From an uncultured Sterolibacterium sp. (GTDB lineage: Bacteria > Pseudomonadota > Gammaproteobacteria > Burkholderiales > Rhodocyclaceae): a DNA stretch of 64,000 bases. Below are positions 1-8,978 of the stretch, piece after piece. How positions within the stretch are numbered: the stretch's first letter is position 1; each line of letters opens with the position of its first letter. The position numbers were made by a program, and so were the translations under genes. The notes under the pieces are model-generated. The model was not told the origin of the DNA. It did no database searches and worked only from the letters and a program-made list of their open reading frames with translations. The stretch covers positions 1-64,000 of the forward strand of contig CAILCO010000046.1 in NCBI GenBank assembly GCA_903832735.1, read 5' to 3'.

Positions 1-100
1 CCCAATGTCCCGATGAGCCTTGCCAATTCTCTCGTCCTCATTTTGCATCTCCTGGCTCCAGCGCCCGTGCGCTATGTAACCAGTATCCACTTCCACAGGC

Positions 101-140
101 TCGCTAGATGAGCCAGCCACGTTATTCGCTAAATGAGCCA
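101..140. repeat. Two short direct repeats upstream of the lipocalin-like gene
   Basis: The 15-mer TCGCTARATGAGCCA occurs at 101-115 and again at 126-140, a 25-base period. Just before it, GTATCCACTT starts at 84, and the same ten bases recur at 640 on the far side of the next gene. Repeated short sites of this kind are seen at the ends of IS21-type insertion sequences, where transposase binds; that reading is inference and no transposase is visible. On the minus strand an open frame starts at an ATG near position 46 behind GGAG and runs off the left edge; it is too short to identify. Confidence 0.45.
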
Positions 141-190
141 ACAATAAGCTTCCCGTAGTTTCTGCTTTACTGCTGTTCGCAGCACTCGCG

Positions 191-613
191 TTGTCTGCCG
201 GGACCACAGCTGCGCAAAACGCCAAGAGCGTCGCCGGCACATATACCGCTGTCACGAGCGCGCCGTTTGGAGCCAATCCACGCGGTCAGTTGATCTTGGG
301 TCGAGACGGCCACTATTCCCTTATGCTCGCACGCGCGACTCTGCCGACAGTCGTAGCGGGGGCTCGAGGCAAAGGCACCGCAGAAGAAAACCAGGCAATC
401 ATTGGCGGCAGCATCGCGCATTTCGGCAAATACACGGTGGACGCAAATGGCAAAGCCATCACGTTCAACATCGAGGCCAGTACATTCCCGAATTGGGACG
501 GCACGAAATTCAAGCGGACATTGAAGGTTTCCGGTGATCAACTGACCTATACCAACAACGCGCCATCGGACGGCAGTGGCGCGAACGAAGTGGTCTGGAA
601 GCGTATCAAGTAA
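191..613 (+). CDS. Lipocalin-like domain protein; signal peptide without a start codon
   Basis: The 140-residue frame matches the lipocalin-like family of small beta-barrel proteins (GTYTAV, then GANPRGQLILGRDGHYSL, FGKYTVD and FPNWDGTKFKR), which often begins by describing a standard reduction of variance between conditions. Molecular function is unknown. The only usable start is TTG at 191, which leaves no signal peptide. The same frame stays open upstream to a stop at 134-136, and codons 137-190 encode a hydrophobic stretch (LPVVSALLLFAALALSAG) that looks exactly like the missing signal peptide, yet contain no ATG, GTG or TTG. The original 5' end was therefore probably cut off and replaced by the repeat-bearing sequence before it. 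It may be a pseudogene. Confidence 0.55.
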   Translation: MSAGTTAAQNAKSVAGTYTAVTSAPFGANPRGQLILGRDGHYSLMLARATLPTVVAGARGKGTAEENQAIIGGSIAHFGKYTVDANGKAITFNIEASTFPNWDGTKFKRTLKVSGDQLTYTNNAPSDGSGANEVVWKRIK

Positions 614-735
614 GCAGTGCGCTGTGTTGCCCAGAATGGGTATCCACTTTCAGGGTCGGTTGGCAACCATGGGCGTTGCTTGGATGAATTCGCTTGCTCC
701 AACCCCGTGATGACGGACCGGTAATGGAGACAGCA

Positions 736-1554
736 ATGAGCAGCCCTGGTTTCGATAGGATCTTTGCCGGATCGATCCCGAAGCTATATGAAGAGCTCAT
801 GGTTCCGCTGATTTTTCAGCCATACGCCGACGACCTCGCGACTCGCCTGGCATCACGAAAACCTTCTCGCGTGCTTGAAATTGCCGCAGGCACGGGTGTC
901 GTAACCCGCCGCCTGGCGTCCGCGCTGCCGGACGATGTGTCAATTGTCGCCACGGATCTGAATCGTCCAATGCTGGATATGGCTGCCGCGATCGGTACCA
1001 GCCGCCCGGTCGAATGGCGTCAGGCCGACGCCATGGAGCTACCGTTCGACGACGGGGAGTTTGACGCTGTGGTATGCCAGTTCGGGGTAATGTTTTTCCC
1101 CAGCAAGTCGAATGCCTTCTCGGAGGCGCGGAGAGTGCTTAGGGACGGAGGCGTATTGTTGTTCAACGTTTGGGATCGACTCGAGGAGAACGAGTTTGCG
1201 CACACGGTGACGAATGCACTGGCATCGCTCTTTCCCGAGGATCCTCCTCGGTTCATGGCTCGTACGCCGCACGGATATTTCGACCTGGCAGTTGTTGAGC
1301 ACGATCTACAGGGCGGTGGCTTTGTCTCCTCAGTCCAGGTCCATACCGTTGCAGCACGAAGCACGGCGGCATCCCCTCGAGTTCCCGCGCTCGCCTATTG
1401 CCAAGGGACATTGCTCCGCAACGAAATTGAAGCGCGCGACAAGTCGCTGCTTGGGGAAGCAACAGACGTCGCGGCTGAGGCGATCGCTCACCGGTTCGGA
1501 CCTGGTCCCGTCGACGGCAAGATCCAAGCACACATTATTGCCGTCGAGCGCTGA
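736..1554 (+). CDS. Class I SAM-dependent methyltransferase
   Basis: Predicted cytoplasmic methyltransferase of 272 residues with the Methyltransf_11/UbiE-type Rossmann fold. Motif I is VLEIAAGTGVVTRRLA, an acidic adenosine-binding segment follows (VATDLNRPML), motif II region is ADAMELPFDDGEFDAVVC, and the post-II strand is LRDGGVLLFNVW. The substrate cannot be read from sequence; the C-terminal third lacks a recognisable specificity signature. The ATG at 736 is preferred because GGAG lies seven bases before it; an ATG at 724 is in frame but less well placed. It stands alone between the lipocalin-like gene and chrA. The stop codon abuts the left copy of a 24-bp direct repeat. Confidence 0.8.
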   Translation: MSSPGFDRIFAGSIPKLYEELMVPLIFQPYADDLATRLASRKPSRVLEIAAGTGVVTRRLASALPDDVSIVATDLNRPMLDMAAAIGTSRPVEWRQADAMELPFDDGEFDAVVCQFGVMFFPSKSNAFSEARRVLRDGGVLLFNVWDRLEENEFAHTVTNALASLFPEDPPRFMARTPHGYFDLAVVEHDLQGGGFVSSVQVHTVAARSTAASPRVPALAYCQGTLLRNEIEARDKSLLGEATDVAAEAIAHRFGPGPVDGKIQAHIIAVER

Positions 1555-1578
1555 GCCCGGTGGCTATCTACTCGCTGA
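1555..1578 (+). repeat. Left copy of a 24-bp direct repeat flanking chrA
   Basis: The copy begins GCCCGGTG and ends CTATCTACTCGCTGA. It matches 3008-3031 at 23 of 24 positions, the single difference being base nine (G here, C there). It starts directly after the methyltransferase stop codon. Confidence 0.85.
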
Positions 1579-1702
1579 CCCTGAGGAGACGAGCCTGCCA
1601 CAAACAGGAAGCGGCCGCTCAAGCTATCAACGGACACCAACCGCGTATCGCTAAGGAATTTCCGGTATCGTCCTACTTCTTCTTTGTCAGTGGGGTCAGC
1701 GG

Positions 1703-2923
1703 ATGTCGCCGGCGAAAAGTGCAATCAAGAAGGGCGCCCCTGATCGCGCGTGGCTGGTGTTTCTGATCTTCTTACGCTTGGGCTTGACCTCATTTGGCGG
1801 CCCCATTGCGCACTTGGGCTACTTCCGTGACGAATTTGTCACGCGTCGGCGCTGGCTCAGCGAACACAGCTACGCTGATCTCGTTGCCTTGTGCCAGTTC
1901 CTGCCCGGGCCTGCCAGTAGCCAAGTCGGTATTGCGCTCGGGCTGTCCCGGGCCGGGTTCTCCGGCGCACTGGCCGCATGGGCGGGATTCACGCTGCCTT
2001 CTGCTATCGTGCTGAGTCTGTTCGCGCTGGGCCTGTCGACGTGGGGCAGTGCTTTTCCTGCCGGCCTGCTGCATGGCTTGAAAGTGGTCGCTGTCGCCGT
2101 GGTTGCCCAAGCGGTGTGGGGCATGGCCCGCAATCTTTGTACGGACACGGCGCGTATGACTATCGCAGCGGTATCCACCTGCGTAATCCTCTTGTGGCCG
2201 ACCTCGTGGGGGCAAGTTGCTGTGATCGCTGCCGCCGCCATAGTAGGCTTGACCTTGTTCAAGCCGGCGCAGGCCTTGGCCCATGACCCACTGCCAATCT
2301 CGATCAGTCGCCGAACCGGCATCGCGCTGCTGGGGCTATTTTTCGCTCTGCTGATCGGTTTGCCCATTTTGGTGGAAGCCTGGCCGAACCAGACATTGGC
2401 GATGGCCAACGCTTTCTATCGCGCCGGATCGTTGGTCTTTGGCGGCGGCCACGTCGTGTTGCCGCTTCTGCAAGCCGCGGTGGTGCCGAGTGGCTGGGTG
2501 AGCAATGAAACCTTCCTGGCCGGCTATGGCATGGCTCAGGCCGTTCCGGGACCGCTGTTCACTTTTTCGGCTTTTCTCGGTGCGTCGATGAACCTGCCGC
2601 CTAATGGCTGGATCGGCGCCTCGATCTGCCTGATCGCCATCTTCCTGCCGTCGTTCCTGTTGATCTTCGGCGCATTGCCATTTTGGGAGCAACTGCGCCG
2701 TAGCGTGCATACGCAAGCGGCTCTTGCTGGGGTGAACGCGGCAGTCGTTGGCTTGTTGCTGGCTGCGCTCTATCAGCCAGTCTGGACCAGCGCAGTGCAG
2801 AAGCCGGAAGACTTCGGGCTGGCGCTGATGGCCTTCGTTGCCCTGATGTTCTGGAAACTGCCGCCTTGGTTGGTCGTCTTGGGGTGCGGTGCGGCCGGAT
2901 GGCTGCTGAGTGTCGTTCTCTAA
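1703..2923 (+). CDS. chrA: Chromate transporter, two-domain CHR family
   Basis: ChrA exports chromate across the inner membrane using the proton gradient; related proteins may move sulfate-like anions. At 406 residues it is the usual long-chain form with two tandem CHR domains in opposite topology. The N-terminal half shows FLRLGLTSFGGPIAHLGYF and QFLPGPASSQVGIALG; the C-terminal half shows GSLVFGGGHVVLPLL and GMAQAVPGPLFTFSAFLG, the matching duplicated motifs. About ten hydrophobic segments are visible. No chrB or other chromate-response regulator is next to it. The gene lies alone between two 24-bp direct repeats, which suggests it arrived as a discrete segment. The ATG at 1703 gives the full-length N-terminus. 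Confidence 0.93.
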   Translation: MSPAKSAIKKGAPDRAWLVFLIFLRLGLTSFGGPIAHLGYFRDEFVTRRRWLSEHSYADLVALCQFLPGPASSQVGIALGLSRAGFSGALAAWAGFTLPSAIVLSLFALGLSTWGSAFPAGLLHGLKVVAVAVVAQAVWGMARNLCTDTARMTIAAVSTCVILLWPTSWGQVAVIAAAAIVGLTLFKPAQALAHDPLPISISRRTGIALLGLFFALLIGLPILVEAWPNQTLAMANAFYRAGSLVFGGGHVVLPLLQAAVVPSGWVSNETFLAGYGMAQAVPGPLFTFSAFLGASMNLPPNGWIGASICLIAIFLPSFLLIFGALPFWEQLRRSVHTQAALAGVNAAVVGLLLAALYQPVWTSAVQKPEDFGLALMAFVALMFWKLPPWLVVLGCGAAGWLLSVVL

Positions 2924-3007
2924 AGCACAGGTCGCTGACTGACCAATGGCCGAAAATGTTCTTTAGGGCAGGCCCACCGTTGAGCCGCAGCTTGCCCTAG
3001 CGAAAAT

Positions 3008-3031
3008 GCCCGGTGCCTATCTACTCGCTGA
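3008..3031 (+). repeat. Right copy of the 24-bp direct repeat, overlapping the dehydratase 3' end
   Basis: This copy matches 1555-1578 at 23 of 24 bases. Its last eleven bases are the final codons and stop of the dehydratase gene read on the minus strand. A repeat at a gene's 3' end is the arrangement left by many site-specific insertions. Confidence 0.85.
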
Positions 3032-4775
3032 TAGTCGGCGGATCGGCGCGCAGAAAATCGAAATCACATCCCTGATCGGCCTGCAAGACATGGTCCGAAT
3101 AGAGCTTCGCGTAACCCCGCGAAGGCGCTCCGGGTAGAGGCGCTTTCGCGGCGCGGCGGCGGTCCAGTTCAACTTCATCGACCAGCAGATCGATACGCCG
3201 CTGCTCGACACTGAGTCGTATCCGATCGCCATTCTTCACCAGGCCGAGCGGACCGCCCAGATTGGCTTCCGGGGTCACATGCAAAACGATGGTGCCGAAT
3301 GCGCTGCCGCTCATGCGTGCGTCGGAAATGCGCACCATGTCCTTGACCCCGGCTTTCGCAAGTTTCAGCGGGATCGGCAAATAGCCCGCTTCCGGCATGC
3401 CGGACCGGCTGGTGGGTCCGACGTTTTGCAGAACCAGAAAATCCTCGGCGCTGACATCCAGATCCTCAGAGTCGATCCGCTGCGCCAGATCTTCGAGCGA
3501 ATCGAACACCACTGCCCGGCCCTCGCGCTCAAACAGGGTTCTGTCCGCGGCCGAGCGCTTGAGTATCGCGCCACCCGGCGCCAGCGATCCGAACAGCGCG
3601 ACCAGTCCACCCAAAAGCTCGATCGGCTCTGCCGCCGGCCGGATCACCGTGGGGTCGCTGTAGCTATTCCGCTCGCTGTCCAGCCTCGCCTCCAGCGTTT
3701 CTCCGGTGACCGAAATGCACTCCAGATGCAGCAGCGGGCGCAACTCGCGCAGCACCGCCGCCATGCCGCCCGCGGCATGGAAATCCTCCATGTAATATTC
3801 GCCGGTCGGTTTCAGATCCACCAGTACCGGCGTGGTATCGGACAGTTCATTCAGACGCTGCAGCGACACCGGGATCCCGAGCCGGCCGGCGATGGCCGTC
3901 AAATGGATAATGGCGTTGGTCGATCCGCCAATCGCCAGCAGGACGCGCAAGGCGTTCTCGATCGATTTCGACGTCATGACCTGAGAAGGCCGGGGCTGAC
4001 GGATCATTCTTACCGCGGCTGCGCCGCTTGCTTCCGCCGCCCTCAGGCGATCCGCGTGCACCGCCGGAATGGCCGCCGTGCCCGGCAGGGACATGCCCAG
4101 CGCCTCGGCGATGCACGCCATGGTACTGGCGGTTCCCATGACGGCGCAGGTGCCTGCCGTAGTGGCCAGACTACCCTCGACCAGATCGATTTCCGCGGCG
4201 CTGATCTTCCCGGCGCGGAAATTCGACCAGTAGCGCCGACAGTCGGTGCAGGCGCCCAGCCGTTCGCCCTGGTGACGGCCGGTCATCATCGGCCCCGTGA
4301 CCAGTTGTATCGCCGGAATGTCGGCAGATGCCGCCCCCATCAACTGAGCCGGCACCGTCTTGTCGCAACCGCCGATCAGCACCACGGCGTCCATGGGCTG
4401 CGCACGCAGCATCTCCTCGACATCCATGGCCATCAGGTTGCGAAACATCAGGCTGGTCGGACTGAGGAAGACCTCGCCCAGGGAGATGGTGGGAAAGTCG
4501 ATCGGCAGTGCTCCCGCAGCCAGCACGCCGCGCTTGACTGCCTCGACCAGCTCAGGCATGGCGCGGTGGCAGTTGTTGAAACCCGAGGGAGTCGAGGCGA
4601 TGCCGATCACTGGCTTCGCCAGCAGTTCCGCCGAATAGCCTAGCGATTTGGCAAAGGAGCGGCGCAGATAGAGGGCAAATGCACTGTCTGCGTAATTGGT
4701 CAGACCGCGGGCGATTCCGTGCGGCGGGTCTTCGTTTTCCATGGCGAAATCCAGATACACGGCGCATTCAGCCAT
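3021..4775 (-). CDS. IlvD/Edd-family sugar-acid or dihydroxy-acid dehydratase
   Basis: Cytoplasmic iron-sulfur dehydratase of 584 residues that removes water from a 2,3-dihydroxy acid to give a 2-keto-3-deoxy acid. Cysteines expected for the cluster are in FNNCHRAM (C69), GGCDKTVPAQ (C137) and GTCAVMGTAS (C209), plus GACTDCRRYW (C176, C179). The C-terminal signature RISDARMSGSAFG is intact. The text resembles L-arabonate-dehydratase-like members more than true IlvD, so the substrate is likely a sugar acid. The extreme N-terminus is short compared with arabonate dehydratases and diverges from them; an alternative ATG at 4742 would fit the conserved region. It is next to an orphan secreted protein rather than to branched-chain amino acid genes, so IlvD itself is unlikely. 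Confidence 0.85.
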   Translation of the reverse strand: MAECAVYLDFAMENEDPPHGIARGLTNYADSAFALYLRRSFAKSLGYSAELLAKPVIGIASTPSGFNNCHRAMPELVEAVKRGVLAAGALPIDFPTISLGEVFLSPTSLMFRNLMAMDVEEMLRAQPMDAVVLIGGCDKTVPAQLMGAASADIPAIQLVTGPMMTGRHQGERLGACTDCRRYWSNFRAGKISAAEIDLVEGSLATTAGTCAVMGTASTMACIAEALGMSLPGTAAIPAVHADRLRAAEASGAAAVRMIRQPRPSQVMTSKSIENALRVLLAIGGSTNAIIHLTAIAGRLGIPVSLQRLNELSDTTPVLVDLKPTGEYYMEDFHAAGGMAAVLRELRPLLHLECISVTGETLEARLDSERNSYSDPTVIRPAAEPIELLGGLVALFGSLAPGGAILKRSAADRTLFEREGRAVVFDSLEDLAQRIDSEDLDVSAEDFLVLQNVGPTSRSGMPEAGYLPIPLKLAKAGVKDMVRISDARMSGSAFGTIVLHVTPEANLGGPLGLVKNGDRIRLSVEQRRIDLLVDEVELDRRRAAKAPLPGAPSRGYAKLYSDHVLQADQGCDFDFLRADPPTISE

Positions 4776-4864
4776 CCAGTAGGTCTGAACGGCTGGCGGT
4801 ATGGGTACGTTCTCATAGGCTTTTCCCGAGGTAGCCGAGTCAGTACCTAAGTGATGGCACCCGC

Positions 4865-5431
4865 CTATTTGCTGCTGTTACTGTCTTCGCCATTGCCTTC
4901 GATCGGCAGGATGGCAAACGAGGGTCGCTGCCCCGCCAGTTTGACGCTGACGATGTCACCTTTGTAATTATGGATGGGCACGGGAATCCGGTTGATCCCG
5001 GGTACCAGGGAAACGTTGGTGACCAGGCGGTGACTGGCGGTAACATAATTGCCCAGCCGGTCCGCCTGGCCGATCGAAATATTGAAGTCGATGTCGATCT
5101 TGGTGAGCAATCTGACGGTGTCGTTGTTGATGAACACGGTGACGAAACTGGGCGGATCCTGTTCCCAATGGGTGATGTAGGTGCCCCCGGGGTTGATGTC
5201 GACGGTGCCGGCATGCAGGGTCGGATAGTAGGGGGTATAGGTGATGTCATAGCCCCCGGTGGTATCCGCAGCCGGGTCGTACAGCCTGCGCTTGAAGAGC
5301 AGGCCGGTCCTCGGGTAATCGAACATCACACCGTCCTCATCAGGCTCGAAGTCTTCCTCGTCGTCGGCATGGGCCGGCTGCAGATGAAGACAAAGGACCA
5401 GGCAGGGGAGGAGTATCGGCAGAAGTTTCAT
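4865..5431 (-). CDS. Secreted protein of unknown function
   Basis: I do not recognise this 188-residue protein. Residues 1-22 form a clear signal peptide (MKLLPILLPCLVLCLHLQPAHA) followed by an acidic stretch DDEEDFEPDEDG. The mature part is rich in Tyr, Asp, Asn and beta-branched residues and has no cysteine, suggesting a beta-rich periplasmic or outer-surface domain. It ends in a low-complexity tail with serines and asparagines. It lies between the dehydratase and the HDOD-GGDEF gene on the same strand but is separated from each by about 90-130 bases, so it probably has its own promoter in the AT-rich stretch 5440-5530. Confidence 0.7.
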   Translation of the reverse strand: MKLLPILLPCLVLCLHLQPAHADDEEDFEPDEDGVMFDYPRTGLLFKRRLYDPAADTTGGYDITYTPYYPTLHAGTVDINPGGTYITHWEQDPPSFVTVFINNDTVRLLTKIDIDFNISIGQADRLGNYVTASHRLVTNVSLVPGINRIPVPIHNYKGDIVSVKLAGQRPSFAILPIEGNGEDSNSSK

Positions 5432-5564
5432 GGCAGGGAACCTCCATGGCTAAGCACGAGCTGGAAGCTGCTAGAGATATTTACAAACCACCTTAGATAC
5501 TATCAACAACTATATGCCATGTAAAGGTTTTGTTTGTTTCAGCCAGAACCATTCCGGATCGGCA

Positions 5565-7490
5565 TCAGGTTGATATGACGCGATTCCGGCCTTCGCGTTT
5601 TGCCCGATAGAGCGCCTCATCGGCTCTCTTGGTCATGGCATCGACACTGGCATCGTTGGCGTCGTAGGCTGCCATCCCGATGCTCACCGTGACGCGAAAG
5701 AAAGGCTCCTGCAAACCAAAATAGGCACTTGTGACCGCTTCGCGGATGCGCTCGGCGAGATTGACGGCGGCCTTGTGGGGCGTGGCCGGGCAAAGCACGA
5801 GAAACTCCTCGCCACCATAGCGGAAAACCACATCTTCCTTGCGGATGGCGCGCAACAGGATCTTGGCTACCTGGCAAAGCACCCGATCGCCCACGTCATG
5901 CCCATGAGTGTCATTGACCGCCTTGAAGTGGTCGATATCGATCATCAGGCAGCACAGCGGCAGTCCTCTGCTCGAGGCCAGGGAGCCTTCCTGCTCCAGC
6001 CGGTCCATGCCGTAACGCCTGTTGGGCAAACCCGTGAGCGGGTCGGTGAGCGCGTCGAGCAGCAACCTTCTGTTGGTTTGCGCCGCGGCATCGGCGTTTC
6101 TCAGGACGCCTTCCCGCTCGATCTGGATGCCTTCGTGCAGGCAAAGCACTTTCCTGGCGAAGAGCAGACGGGCGCGCAGGGTCACGCCGCTCAAGGGCTT
6201 TTGAATATAGTCGTCAAAACCGGCTTCAATGGCCTTGGGAATGAGTTGTTCCTGCCCCGCCGGAAGGAGGGCAATAAAATGCCTGGGCCTCTTGTCGTTG
6301 CCCCAGCGCGGCGCTTGCGCCAGATCGGGAGCGTCATGCGCACCATTGACCCAGTCGTAGATGATCAATTGCTCGCTCCCCTCACCGGGCCCAGTCGGCG
6401 CCAGGCCTAGGGTCGCCGTCTCGGTGATGGCGTAATTGCTCTTGCTCAGCTCATTGCGAATGTCTTTCAGCAAGCTCTTGTTTGAACTCACGATGAGTAC
6501 GCCAAGCTGCACGGGATTCGACGCCTGGCCCTTGCCACGCCGTTCCTGCTCCTTGAGAAACAGCGGCCCGAGTGCTTCTATCTCCGACAGGCTCGGCAAT
6601 ACCGGTGTGCTGACCTCCAGCAGAGCCCCCCACTCCTGCCAGGTTGCCGTGACGCTATCAAAGGTGCTGGCCATGCTTTCCACGGAAATTCCCAACTGCG
6701 CCCCGACGTGATAAAGCGTCGGCAGCAGTTGCCAGCGTGCCGTGATATCCGCGACGCAGGCCTTGCCCAGCAGCGTTGCGAAGTGGATCGCCTGGGTCAG
6801 GGCGTGGGCCCCGGAGCCCAGCGGAAAATTCGCCTGATCGGGAAATTCATGGTGTTCCACCGCCTGGAGAAAGATCATCGGCAAGCCCCAGTCTTCGAGC
6901 AGGCATGCCGCGACCTCGCGATGATCGATACCGAAGCGCTGCGTTTCCAGATTCAGCAATTCCTTTGTCGGAAGCTGTCTGGCGGCCTGCAGTATTTCTC
7001 CATATTCATCCGGGAAAACGGTGGCTAAAGCCAGCCGGCCAATTTCGGCAAGCAGGCCACAAGTAAAGCTTTCTTCGGGAGAGAAGTTGATATAGGAACT
7101 GACTTCCTGGGCTGCGATGGCCGCGGCCAGGGACTGTGCCCAGAAGGTCTTGTAATCGAAGGCCTTGCAGTAGCCGACGCGATATTCGTTGAGCAGGGAA
7201 ACGCCGAGCACGATCTGCCTGACGCGAGGCAGCCCCAGACGGATGATCGCCTGGTTCAGGGAGGCGATGTGAATTCCGCCGAACTTGGCGGCATTGGCGA
7301 ATTTCAACAGGGCACCGGCAATTGCCGGGTCCGACTTGACCAGGCGAACGATCTCCCGGACCTCCACATTTTCCTGCTGGGTAAGCAGGATGATGGCGAA
7401 GGCGAGTCCTTTCGGCGAAGGCAGCGTTGCCGTGTCCTTGAGCTTCTTGAAACGCTCTCTACGGTCGCCGGAGTCGGAATCGATGCTCAT
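5565..7490 (-). CDS. HDOD-receiver-GGDEF signalling protein (diguanylate cyclase)
   Basis: Cytoplasmic signalling protein of 641 residues. Domains in order: HDOD (about 20-230), a receiver-like domain (about 329-445, candidate Asp in LIIYDW near 379 and Lys in YIQKPL near 431), then GGDEF (about 475-635). The active-site loop is GGEEF (559-563), so cyclic-di-GMP synthesis is expected, and RKED five residues before it is a product-inhibition I-site. The ATG at 7490 overlaps the stop of the aldehyde dehydrogenase by four bases (ATGA), so it is translationally coupled as the last gene of the seven-gene operon. A longer in-frame start at 7559 lies inside that gene and is unlikely. HDOD plus receiver plus cyclase in one chain next to catabolic genes is unusual. 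Confidence 0.88.
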   Translation of the reverse strand: MSIDSDSGDRRERFKKLKDTATLPSPKGLAFAIILLTQQENVEVREIVRLVKSDPAIAGALLKFANAAKFGGIHIASLNQAIIRLGLPRVRQIVLGVSLLNEYRVGYCKAFDYKTFWAQSLAAAIAAQEVSSYINFSPEESFTCGLLAEIGRLALATVFPDEYGEILQAARQLPTKELLNLETQRFGIDHREVAACLLEDWGLPMIFLQAVEHHEFPDQANFPLGSGAHALTQAIHFATLLGKACVADITARWQLLPTLYHVGAQLGISVESMASTFDSVTATWQEWGALLEVSTPVLPSLSEIEALGPLFLKEQERRGKGQASNPVQLGVLIVSSNKSLLKDIRNELSKSNYAITETATLGLAPTGPGEGSEQLIIYDWVNGAHDAPDLAQAPRWGNDKRPRHFIALLPAGQEQLIPKAIEAGFDDYIQKPLSGVTLRARLLFARKVLCLHEGIQIEREGVLRNADAAAQTNRRLLLDALTDPLTGLPNRRYGMDRLEQEGSLASSRGLPLCCLMIDIDHFKAVNDTHGHDVGDRVLCQVAKILLRAIRKEDVVFRYGGEEFLVLCPATPHKAAVNLAERIREAVTSAYFGLQEPFFRVTVSIGMAAYDANDASVDAMTKRADEALYRAKREGRNRVIST

Positions 7491-8956
7491 CTCGCACCCG
7501 ATTTTAGCTTGATGTGAATGTTTTTTTCCTGGGTATAGCTGAGCAGTTCCTCCAGGCATTCTTCGCGGCCTATCCCCGATTGCTTGTAACCGCCGAACGG
7601 CGTGCCCAGGAAATGCCGGGAGACCTCATTGACCCAGACGAAGCCCGCCTGGACACTCATCGCCGTGCGGTGTGCGATGTCTAGATTGCGCGTCCAGATC
7701 GAGCAGGTCAGGCCGTAGTCGAGCGCGTTGACCTGTTCGAGCATGGCGTTCTCGTCGTTCCAGGGAAGAACGGCGAGGACCGGGCCGAAAATCTCCTCGG
7801 TCGCGATCCTCATGATCGGTGTTACATCGGCGAACACCGTCGGCTCGATGAAGAAGCCGTTGGCCAGTGCCGGGTCGGTCGGCCGGCCGCCGCCGCAGAC
7901 GAGCCGGGCGCCTTCGGCGCGCCCCACCTCGATATAACCGAGCACGCGATCGAACTGCGCCTTGCTGATCAAGGCGCCCATGCTGGTCTCCATGTCGGTC
8001 GGAATGCCGGGCCGGAAATCAGCGCAACGCCGCTTCACGTTGTCGATGACGGCATCGTAAATCGAGGCATGAACGAAGGCCCGACTGGTCGAACCGCAGG
8101 ACTGCCCGCACCAGGTGAAATTCATGCCGGCAACCATGGCCGCGGCGACCTCGATCGGGTCGGCATCGGGAAAGGCGATCAAGGCATTCTTGCCGCCGAG
8201 TTCCAGCGTGACCGGCTTGACCGTCTCCGCCGCAGCTCTCAACACGGCTCGCCCTGCGGGCACACTGCCGATCAGCGCGATCTTGTCGACCCCGCGATGC
8301 GCCGCCAGTGCCGCACCGGTATCGCGCCCGCCCGGCAGCAGACTGAAAACGCCCGGCGGCAGCAGTCCGTCGATCAGTTCCGCGAAACGCAGCGCCGATA
8401 GCGGCGCCTGTTCTGACGGCTTGATGATGACCGCATTGCCGGCGGCCAGCGGTGCCGCCGACTTGCCGGCGCAGAACATCAGGGGATGATTGAAGGGAAT
8501 GATCTTGGCGACCACGCCGAGTGGTTCGCGCAGGGAAAAGTTCACCGCGTCGGGGCCCATGGGAATCGAAGAGCCCTTCATTTCCGTGACCAGGCCGGCA
8601 AAAAAATCCATCTGCGCTGCGGCGACCAGCGCGTCGCCCATCATCTCGCGTACCGGATTGCCGCAGTCGGCGGCATCGAGCAGCGCAAGTTCGCGGGCAT
8701 TCTGGCGCAACAATTCGGCGATCCGCCGGAGGATCCTGGCGCGCTCCAGAGGGAGGACTCGCCGCCATTCGCCGAAGCCGCGCCGCGCCGCCGCGACGGC
8801 GGCTGCGACATCGGCGGCGCCCGCCTCGGCCACGCGGCCGAGGATTTCGCCGCTGCCGGGACTGGTGACCTCGACATAGTGGCCTGACTGCGGACGATTC
8901 CAGCCGCCTCCGTAATAGAGATCGAAATGCTTGGGCATTACGTTCGTGTGCGGCAT
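7487..8956 (-). CDS. NAD(P)-dependent aldehyde dehydrogenase
   Basis: Cytoplasmic enzyme of 489 residues oxidising an aldehyde to its acid. The catalytic set is present: Asn156 in PFNHPL, Glu252 in LELGGK and the nucleophile Cys287 in GQSCGS. It resembles betaine-aldehyde/aromatic-aldehyde type members, but the substrate is not readable from sequence. It follows the binding-protein gene by 22 bases and overlaps the HDOD-GGDEF gene by four. With the ThDP enzyme at the other end of the operon, a plausible route is decarboxylation of an imported 2-oxo acid to an aldehyde, which this enzyme then oxidises. A second ATG at 8938 is a possible start. Confidence 0.88.
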   Translation of the reverse strand: MPHTNVMPKHFDLYYGGGWNRPQSGHYVEVTSPGSGEILGRVAEAGAADVAAAVAAARRGFGEWRRVLPLERARILRRIAELLRQNARELALLDAADCGNPVREMMGDALVAAAQMDFFAGLVTEMKGSSIPMGPDAVNFSLREPLGVVAKIIPFNHPLMFCAGKSAAPLAAGNAVIIKPSEQAPLSALRFAELIDGLLPPGVFSLLPGGRDTGAALAAHRGVDKIALIGSVPAGRAVLRAAAETVKPVTLELGGKNALIAFPDADPIEVAAAMVAGMNFTWCGQSCGSTSRAFVHASIYDAVIDNVKRRCADFRPGIPTDMETSMGALISKAQFDRVLGYIEVGRAEGARLVCGGGRPTDPALANGFFIEPTVFADVTPIMRIATEEIFGPVLAVLPWNDENAMLEQVNALDYGLTCSIWTRNLDIAHRTAMSVQAGFVWVNEVSRHFLGTPFGGYKQSGIGREECLEELLSYTQEKNIHIKLKSGAR

Positions 8957-8978
8957 CAGCTTTTCCTATCCCCGGCGA

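Noticed and set aside
2966..3000. TAGGGCA...TGCCCTA inverted repeat after chrA as a terminator
   Set aside because: Long loop (about 20 bases) and no T-run, so the evidence is too weak to call.
3279..4643. 454-codon plus-strand frame
   Set aside because: Antisense to the dehydratase; His/Arg/Gln-rich with no domain.
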